The translations under genes and the position numbers were made by a program. From contig JAZTXE010000114.1 of the NCBI GenBank assembly GCA_045636205.1, positions 1 through 8,894 of the forward strand: a stretch of DNA of 8,894 nucleotides, in the 5' to 3' direction. The notes under the pieces were generated by a model. That model was not told the DNA's origin, searched no databases, and saw only the letters and a list, made by a program, of their open reading frames with translations. How positions within the stretch are numbered: the stretch's first letter is position 1; each line of letters begins with the position of its first letter. Shown piece after piece: positions 5,407 to 8,894 of the stretch. This DNA comes from JAZRUF01 sp045636205 (lineage in GTDB: Bacteria; Bacillota; Clostridia; Oscillospirales; JAAYXM01).

Positions 5407-5843
5407 CAGATAACGAGATTATAAAGGCTTTGGAGTGTTGTTGTGACGATAAATTGAGTTGTCGGAAGTGTCCTTATGAGGTTGTTGGGTGCATAACAGG
5501 GAACAACGAGAATTCATTACACAAAGATGCTCTCGACCTCATCAACCGCCAAAAGGAAAATTATGAAGCATTAAACGCACAGGAAGAAAAAGCACATAAC
5601 TATTGCAAAAATGAGTGCGAGCCGAGATATAAGGCAGAGATTGCGAGGTTGCAAGGGTATAACGAAAACTTGCTGACAGCAAACACGGCTTTGTCAAATG
5701 AAATTCTTGAAATCAAATCCGAAGCATACAAAGAGTTTGCGGAGAGATTGAAAAAGGATTGTCCCGGCGAATTGCTTGTTATTCATTTTGACGCACTTGA
5801 CAACCTTGTAAAAGAATTAAGTGAGGTAAGCGACAATGCGTGA
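5403..5843 (+). CDS. Phage protein with Cys-rich N-terminus and coiled coil, unknown function
   Basis: 146 aa. The N-terminal MTDNEIIKALECC followed by C20-R-K-C23-P-Y and C30 resembles a recurrent clostridial phage family; the cysteines (C12-C14, C20, C23, C30) may bind zinc. After DALDLINRQKENYEALNAQ there is a long heptad-like helix with a second Cys pair (YCKNEC), then SEAYKEFAERLKKD. The family is known to me only as hypothetical. ATG 5403 overlaps the pentapeptide stop (ATGA), and a G-rich stretch at 5391-5395 lies 7 bases upstream. An upstream in-frame GTG at 5376 would add nine residues but lies before this site, so the ATG is chosen. A cytoplasmic oligomer is plausible; nothing more can be said. 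Confidence 0.78.
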   Translation: MTDNEIIKALECCCDDKLSCRKCPYEVVGCITGNNENSLHKDALDLINRQKENYEALNAQEEKAHNYCKNECEPRYKAEIARLQGYNENLLTANTALSNEILEIKSEAYKEFAERLKKDCPGELLVIHFDALDNLVKELSEVSDNA

Positions 5844-6144
5844 TAGATTGCGGAAATTAATAGATTTATTCGTGGATAATGAGGAATACAGGGAAAGTGA
5901 CATTACAGACTACCTACTGGAAAACGGCGTAATTGTGCCGCCGTGTAAGGTGGGACAGACAATTTACTATAACTGTTGTGGCAAGATATTCAAGGGCAAG
6001 TGCCATGCTATTACAATTCACGAAAACAGCGTGCAAGTGCATTTGTACGATTTTGACGGAGATAATGCGAGTTATTCCGCAAAGGATGTGTACACATCAA
6101 AAGAGGAAGCGGAAGCGGCGTTGAAAGAGAGGGAGCGGGGATGA
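5836..6144 (+). CDS. Small phage protein with VIVPPCKVGQTIYY motif, unknown function
   Basis: 102 aa of a recurrent gut-phage type. It starts with a helical RDRLRKLIDLFVDN and a segment ending LLENGV. Then comes IVPPCKVGQTIYYNCCGKIFKGKC, a beta-rich patch with four Cys that could hold a metal. The end is S-K-E-E-A-E-A-A-L-K-E-R-E, a typical C-terminal helix of this family (often seen as LTREEAEAALKERE). GAGGT at 5823-5827 is 8 bases before ATG 5836, and the gene overlaps its neighbour upstream by 8 bases and the next by 4. No enzyme motif is visible. A small SH3-like or OB-like beta fold is possible from the KVGQTIYY pattern, but this is only inference. Confidence 0.78.
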   Translation: MRDRLRKLIDLFVDNEEYRESDITDYLLENGVIVPPCKVGQTIYYNCCGKIFKGKCHAITIHENSVQVHLYDFDGDNASYSAKDVYTSKEEAEAALKERERG

Positions 6145-6437
6145 GTAGAGAAGATTTTGAAGGCATTAGGCAATATGGAAAAGAACAACATGCCAAGAGA
6201 GTGGCAGACACCCCAAACAGAATACAATATGCGATTGAGCAATTTGAAAAGCACGGAATTGAACACTCATTGAAAAATGAGCAAACAGGACATTTCCATT
6301 GTCGCAGAAAGTCCGATGATAAATTGTTTCAGTTCTATGCATGTACAGGAAAAATTCAAGGCTTTGAAAACAAGAGGGGTATTCACAAATTGATTAGATT
6401 GCTTGATGATATGAGAAAGGAAGATGAGGGGAAATGA
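6141..6437 (+). CDS. Small phage protein (GHFHC...KLFQFYACTGKIQG type), unknown function
   Basis: 98 aa. The N-terminal third is helical and charged. The middle carries the compact conserved-looking block EKHGIEHSLKNEQTGHFHC, then RRKSDDKLFQFYACTGKIQG, then RGIHKLIRLLDD. This looks like a small beta sheet with a H-x-H-C cluster followed by a helix; the His/Cys group could bind a metal, but no family rule is known to me. Similar proteins recur in clostridial phage genomes as hypotheticals. ATG 6141 overlaps the upstream stop (ATGA), and the gene's own stop overlaps the next start in the same way (6434-6437). Its base composition is clearly lower in G+C than the replication genes. Confidence 0.75.
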   Translation: MSREDFEGIRQYGKEQHAKRVADTPNRIQYAIEQFEKHGIEHSLKNEQTGHFHCRRKSDDKLFQFYACTGKIQGFENKRGIHKLIRLLDDMRKEDEGK

Positions 6438-6718
6438 ATAAAAATAGATATATGATTTTTTCAAAAGATAACACGGCGCACCGTTTAATTGCGGACGATG
6501 CAAAATTAGCTGTTTGTGATTATGCTGAACATTGTGGTTGTGCTATCGAAAAACCAATCTTGGCAAGAATACAGGCGGTTATGACTCTTGAGGAATTGGT
6601 AGAGTTTTTTAATTCGCACTGTCTTCTTAGCTATGAAGATAAAATCACCGAAATTGTAGGGTACTACACAACAATATATCCCGAAGAAGCGTTACCAACC
6701 GAGAAAGGAGGTGTGTAG
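6434..6718 (+). CDS. Small hypothetical phage protein
   Basis: 94 aa, not recognised. It begins MNKNRYMIFSKDNTAHRLIAD and then has a predicted helical body with three Cys near residues 28-36 (CDYAEHCGC). The segment TLEELVEFFNSH and the C-terminal EIVGYYTTIYPEEALP look amphipathic. There is no signal peptide, membrane helix or catalytic motif. It is coupled to the upstream gene by an ATGA overlap, and no separate strong ribosome site is needed. Within its last codons lies the very strong ribosome site of the next gene. It is low in G+C compared with the replication genes. Confidence 0.72.
   Translation: MNKNRYMIFSKDNTAHRLIADDAKLAVCDYAEHCGCAIEKPILARIQAVMTLEELVEFFNSHCLLSYEDKITEIVGYYTTIYPEEALPTEKGGV
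6704..6712 (+). promoter_or_regulatory. Unusually strong ribosome binding site
   Basis: AAAGGAGGT, a near-perfect match to the 16S rRNA tail, lies 8 bases before ATG 6721. It is the strongest site in the small-gene cassette, which suggests that the following gene is translated at a higher level than its neighbours. Confidence 0.75.
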
Positions 6719-6720
6719 GA

Positions 6721-7029
6721 ATGAATTACAAAGAATATGCAAAAATACCTATGCAAGAGAACGATGCTGGGGCAAAAACAGTTGGTGATTATCTTAAATT
6801 ATTGCTTTTGACTTTGTGGGATGAAGAAGAAGGATTTTCGGGCAAAAGACCATTTGGAAATAGCGGTTGGCAATATGAGATTTATAAGGCGTTGATTTCT
6901 GCAAAGGTTATTGACGGGGAACTTGATGAAGCAGGATATGTTGACGAAGTCGACTATTGCACCGCTGATAAGATTGTTAGAATAATAGTAATTGGGGCAT
7001 TTGACAGGTTGAAAGGCGGTGCGGAGTAA
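6721..7029 (+). CDS. Phage protein of the NYKEYAKIPMQENDAGAKT type, unknown function
   Basis: 102 aa. The opening MNYKEYAKIPMQENDAGAKT, the middle FSGKRPFGNSGWQYEIY and the end EAGYVDEVDY are conserved-looking blocks that I recognise as recurrent in Firmicute phages, always without assigned function. The region around VGDYLKLLLLTLWDEEEGF is an amphipathic helix. It is small, soluble, acidic and without cysteine clusters. A very strong ribosome site (6704-6712) precedes it, and its TAA overlaps the next ATG by one base (TAATG). Because it is widely shared and well translated, it may play a general part in infection rather than being host-specific; that is inference. Confidence 0.78.
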   Translation: MNYKEYAKIPMQENDAGAKTVGDYLKLLLLTLWDEEEGFSGKRPFGNSGWQYEIYKALISAKVIDGELDEAGYVDEVDYCTADKIVRIIVIGAFDRLKGGAE

Positions 7030-7376
7030 TGGCTGAAACAAAAATGTCTTGCGACAATGTGAAAACAGAAAAAATAAAAGCATTTGACCCACAGATAGTA
7101 GTAAACAAAGCTGACAGAGAACCGTACTATATGATTCAGTATTACGATGTGTCAGATAAAAAGTGGCATGTGGGCTATGGCTCTTTTAATCTAAGTTTTG
7201 TAAGACAGTGGCTTCGAGAAGACTTTGAAGAAGTTGAAGTCGAGTTTGCGGAAGTGAAGCATGGGCGGTGGAAAGGTGCAGGTCTTGGGGACTATCTTTG
7301 TTCAGAGTGTTGGGAAGTATATTCTGGTGGTAACAAATTTAATTATTGCCCAAACTGTGGTGCAAAAATGAATTGA
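7029..7376 (+). CDS. Zinc-ribbon phage protein
   Basis: 115 aa. The C-terminus is a rubredoxin-like zinc ribbon: C91-S-E-C94 and C107-P-N-C110-G-A-K-M, the common CPNCGAKM ending of phage proteins. Before it lie a short H-G-R-W-K-G linker and an N-terminal alpha/beta part with REPYYMIQYYDVSDKKWHVGYGSF and a helix LSFVRQWLREDFEEVE. The ribbon implies nucleic acid or protein binding, but no partner is visible. The start overlaps the previous stop by one base. The next gene begins 15 bases after its stop. An HGRW element immediately before a zinc ribbon is a recurrent small-phage-protein design; the rest is not recognised. Confidence 0.78.
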   Translation: MAETKMSCDNVKTEKIKAFDPQIVVNKADREPYYMIQYYDVSDKKWHVGYGSFNLSFVRQWLREDFEEVEVEFAEVKHGRWKGAGLGDYLCSECWEVYSGGNKFNYCPNCGAKMN

Positions 7377-7390
7377 AAGGAAGTAAAACA

Positions 7391-7558
7391 ATGACAGCTA
7401 TTGAATACATGAAACGTCAGGTGTCGAAGCACACGGCAAATTATGAGCGTGAGAAAAGACGCGGTGTGCCGGGTGAGGTACTTGAGAATATCAAAACCAA
7501 GATAGGCTATTACATAGAAGCGGTTAAGGCTTTGGAAAGGGAAAATAGGCATGGATGA
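7391..7558 (+). CDS. Very small phage protein (MTAIEYMKRQV type)
   Basis: 55 aa, almost wholly helical and basic: MTAIEYMKRQVSKHTANYER, then RRGVPGEVLENIKTKIGYYI and EAVKALERE. It looks like a two-helix hairpin joined by RRGVPGE. I recognise this layout as a recurrent hypothetical in clostridial phages. AAGGAAG at 7377-7383 is 7 bases before ATG 7391. A longer in-frame reading from 7346 would start inside the zinc ribbon of the gene upstream and is not needed. Its end overlaps the next gene by 8 bases. No function can be given; RNA binding or oligomer formation are only guesses from charge. Confidence 0.72.
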   Translation: MTAIEYMKRQVSKHTANYEREKRRGVPGEVLENIKTKIGYYIEAVKALERENRHG

Positions 7559-7967
7559 TTTTGCACCGAGATATGAATATCCGGCGAGCATGCGGAAGCT
7601 TGAGGAATACTGCAAGAGAGTTAAAGCAAGCGGCATGAAGTACGGTGATTATGTAAAAGAGCATCCGGACGCACCGCAAGTAAGACCGGAAGAAAAGAAA
7701 ACACGCATCTGTAGAAAGTGCGGGAAAAAGTTTGAAGTCAAATGGCAGAAAGACCGGCAGAAATACGAGCGTTGGACTTCTTGTGAGGATTGCAGAGGTG
7801 TACAAAAGGAATACCACCTGATCTGCCAAAGATGCGGTGTAGCGATTACAGGGAAAACAAAAAACAGAAAATACTGTACCGAGTGCGCGAGAATATTAAA
7901 CCGTGAGCGTGTGGCGCGGAACGAGGCAAGGAAAAAGGCGGCAAAACATAAAGTAAAAGAGGTGTAA
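7551..7967 (+). CDS. Double zinc-ribbon phage protein, possible nucleic-acid-binding regulator
   Basis: 138 aa. Two successive four-cysteine modules are visible: C54-x2-C57 with C78-x2-C81, then C92-x2-C95 with C109-x2-C112. The first module holds a basic/aromatic insert around VKWQKDRQKYERW. The tail after C112 (NRERVARNEARKKAAKHKVKEV region) is a strongly basic helix fit for binding nucleic acid. The N-terminus has SMRKLEEYCKRVK and YGDYVKEHP. The gene overlaps its upstream neighbour by 8 bases and has only a weak ribosome site, so it depends on coupling. It is followed after two bases by the XRE gene and then the terminators before the packaging genes, so a role in regulating late transcription is an attractive guess, not shown. 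Confidence 0.8.
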   Translation: MDDFAPRYEYPASMRKLEEYCKRVKASGMKYGDYVKEHPDAPQVRPEEKKTRICRKCGKKFEVKWQKDRQKYERWTSCEDCRGVQKEYHLICQRCGVAITGKTKNRKYCTECARILNRERVARNEARKKAAKHKVKEV

Positions 7968-7969
7968 CG

Positions 7970-8185
7970 ATGCCGATGGGCGAAGAAGAGTTTAGACGAC
8001 GGTTGCAGAGGTTGAGAGAGAAAAAAAGAATAAGCAGAATAGTGCTGTCAGAGCTGTGCGGATTAAACTCAGATGCCGTCCGTAGGTATGAACGTGGAGA
8101 GAGAGAACCGAAATTGTCAGCGTTAATAGCACTTGCAGATTACTTTGAAGTATCTGTGGACTATTTGGTAGGAAGGAATGAATGA
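7970..8185 (+). CDS. XRE-family helix-turn-helix DNA-binding protein
   Basis: 71 aa, a single Cro/C1-type HTH domain with almost no extra sequence. Visible family features are FRRRLQRLREKKRIS, the helix-turn-helix about residues 22-40 (L26-S-E-L-C-G-L-N-S-D-A-V-R-R-Y), Y40-E-R-G-E-R-E-P47 and L-I-A-L-A-D-Y-F-E-V-S-V-D64-Y-L-V-G68. A lone domain of this size is normal for Cro-like or minor phage regulators. ATG 7970 follows AGAGGTG; ATG 7976 is a possible alternative. It is the last gene before two terminators. It may control early-to-late switching or repress the early promoter; its operator is unknown. It could be tested against the 9-base repeats at 3747-3995. Confidence 0.92.
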   Translation: MPMGEEEFRRRLQRLREKKRISRIVLSELCGLNSDAVRRYERGEREPKLSALIALADYFEVSVDYLVGRNE

Positions 8186-8190
8186 AGGGG

Positions 8191-8219
8191 AGACCGTCAA
8201 ACTGGCGGTTTCTTTTTTT
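8191..8219 (+). terminator. Rho-independent terminator 1
   Basis: The stem AGACCGTC (8191-8198) pairs with GGCGGTTT (8204-8211), including two G-U pairs, around the loop AAACT, and is followed by seven T at 8213-8219. It lies 5 bases after the XRE stop and should end the early operon. Confidence 0.82.
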
Positions 8220-8239
8220 ATAAAAAATATTTTGATGTC

Positions 8240-8263
8240 TCCACCGTTTGGTGGAATTTTTTT
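8240..8263 (+). terminator. Rho-independent terminator 2
   Basis: A perfect 6-bp stem TCCACC (8240-8245) / GGTGGA (8250-8255) with the loop GTTT is followed by A and then seven T (8257-8263). It stands 20 bases after the first terminator in the same direction, giving a tandem stop between early and packaging genes. Confidence 0.8.
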
Positions 8264-8392
8264 CGAAAAATATGGTAGCGTATAGATAGTTGAAATTGTT
8301 TGGTGCTGTACAGAACAGACAGCGGATGAGGCGGCGGGTAGAAAACCGTAAAACGGTATGAAAACGGAAACAGAAAGGGAGTGAGTGCGGTA
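8264..8392 (+). other. Leader region of the packaging genes
   Basis: This non-coding stretch lies between the second terminator and the small terminase gene. It holds an exact 8-base palindrome CTGTACAG (8306-8313), a small hairpin ACCGT-AAA-ACGGT (8345-8357) and the ribosome site AAAGGGAG (8374-8381). Weak promoter-like pieces (TATAGAT at 8281, TTGAAA at 8290) have no properly spaced partner. A late promoter is expected here but is not clearly visible. Confidence 0.4.
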
Positions 8393-8704
8393 ATGGGAAC
8401 AGGCACAGAAAGAAATTCCAAAGGTCAGTTTACTGTCGGGAATAAAGGCGGTGGACGCAAGAAGATGCCGGAGGATGTTAAGCGGATGTTTATTGATGCG
8501 ACGCCGGAGGCTGCACAGCTTCTGATAGATACGATGAATAACGAAAAAAATCCTCTGCAACTTCGGTTGGATTGTGCAAATAAGATTGTTGAGCGAGTGT
8601 ACGGTAAAGCGGCGCAACCGTTGACAACTGCCGAGGAAGCGGAAGGTATGAAAATTTCGATTGAAATAGAGGGTGCAGACGGTGTCCGTAAAGTGGAAAG
8701 TTAG
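8393..8704 (+). CDS. Probable terminase small subunit (DUF5681-like N-terminus)
   Basis: 103 aa. It starts with the low-complexity basic segment GTGTERNSKGQFTVGNKGGGRKK, which matches the NSKGQFxxGNxGGGR pattern of DUF5681-type phage proteins, then a helical body PEDVKRMFIDATPEAAQLL and the block LRLDCANKIVERVYGKAAQP, common in small proteins directly before large terminases. It would recognise the packaging start site on phage DNA and recruit TerL; this is inferred mainly from position. ATG 8393 is chosen with AAAGGGAG (8374-8381) at 11 bases; GTG 8381 in the same frame overlaps that site and is unlikely. Its last 23 bases overlap the TerL gene. Confidence 0.68.
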   Translation: MGTGTERNSKGQFTVGNKGGGRKKMPEDVKRMFIDATPEAAQLLIDTMNNEKNPLQLRLDCANKIVERVYGKAAQPLTTAEEAEGMKISIEIEGADGVRKVES

Positions 8705-8894
8705 CCCACGTCAATATGATTTTCTTACTGCATCTGCTGACGAGGTATTATTCGGCGGTGCGGCGGGTGGCGGAAAGAGCTTTGGACAGATAATAGACGC
8801 GTTTTTGTTCGCGCTTGAATATCGAGGCTCAAAGCAGCTTATACTGCGCCGGACGTTTCCAGAGCTGGATAAATCGCTTATACGCACCGCGCTT
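8682..8894 (+). CDS. terL: Terminase large subunit, N-terminal fragment (continues beyond window)
   Basis: 71 codons are visible, running off the right edge. The ATPase motor N-terminus is unmistakable: the adenine-sensing S-P-R-Q11-Y-D-F-L, then the Walker A G25-G-A-A-G-G-G-K32-S33, and later LILRRTFPELDKS, a typical terminase segment. TerL cuts concatemeric phage DNA and drives it into the procapsid, so this confirms a tailed phage with headful- or cos-type packaging. GTG 8682 is the likely start, with AGAGGG (8668-8673) 8 bases upstream; no ATG is available before the Walker motif. The start lies inside the small subunit gene, so the two subunits are translationally coupled. The Walker B and nuclease domain are outside the window. 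Confidence 0.93.
   Translation, partial: MSVKWKVSPRQYDFLTASADEVLFGGAAGGGKSFGQIIDAFLFALEYRGSKQLILRRTFPELDKSLIRTAL

Noticed and set aside
8235..8285. 16-codon open frame (MSPPFGGIFF...) over terminator 2, possible leader peptide
   Set aside because: No ribosome site precedes it, and the stem-loop followed by seven T is fully explained as a terminator.
8123..8617. Reverse-strand open frame of 164 codons
   Set aside because: It crosses both terminators and lies opposite the XRE and small terminase genes; it has no ribosome site or recognisable domain.

Overview
This window is the early-to-late part of a tailed double-stranded DNA phage or prophage of a Gram-positive Firmicute, most likely a clostridial (gut-type) host. 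The evidence is one unbroken run of closely packed or overlapping genes, all on the + strand, with AGGAGG-type ribosome sites and GTG/ATG starts. The gene order is recombination, then replication, then small unknown genes, then regulator, then terminase. No integrase, attachment site, tRNA or host gene is visible, so an integrated prophage cannot be told from a free phage genome, and the host assignment is inference.

Region 1 (1-1777) is recombination: the C-terminal end of a probable single-strand annealing protein, a PD-(D/E)XK exonuclease of the DUF3799/RecE type, a single-stranded DNA-binding protein (SSB) and a stand-alone ERCC4 nuclease. Region 2 (1767-3744) is replication: a CHC2 zinc-finger primase-like protein and a VapE-family P-loop ATPase/helicase. 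No catalytic primase domain and no DNA polymerase is seen in the window.

Region 3 (3745-4035) is the largest non-coding stretch. It carries repeated TTGGTTAAG motifs in both orientations around a very AT-rich segment with A-tracts. It looks like a phage replication origin or a multi-site operator, and is the most interesting non-coding element here.

Region 4 (4036-7967) is a polycistronic cassette of small genes, mostly translationally coupled: a MazG-like nucleotide pyrophosphohydrolase, a pentapeptide-repeat protein with a strikingly uniform 15-bp DNA repeat, two zinc-ribbon proteins (one with two ribbons), and several phage proteins of unknown function. Base composition drops clearly in its middle part, which suggests modular acquisition.

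Region 5 (7970-8894) holds a small XRE-type DNA-binding protein, two tandem intrinsic terminators, a short leader, a probable small terminase subunit and the N-terminal end of the large terminase subunit (TerL). The early operon appears to end at the terminators and the packaging/late operon to begin after them. I found no convincing new defence or RNA-guided system. The best leads are the repeat-rich putative origin, the split primase, the homogenised pentapeptide gene and the unknown small-gene cassette.
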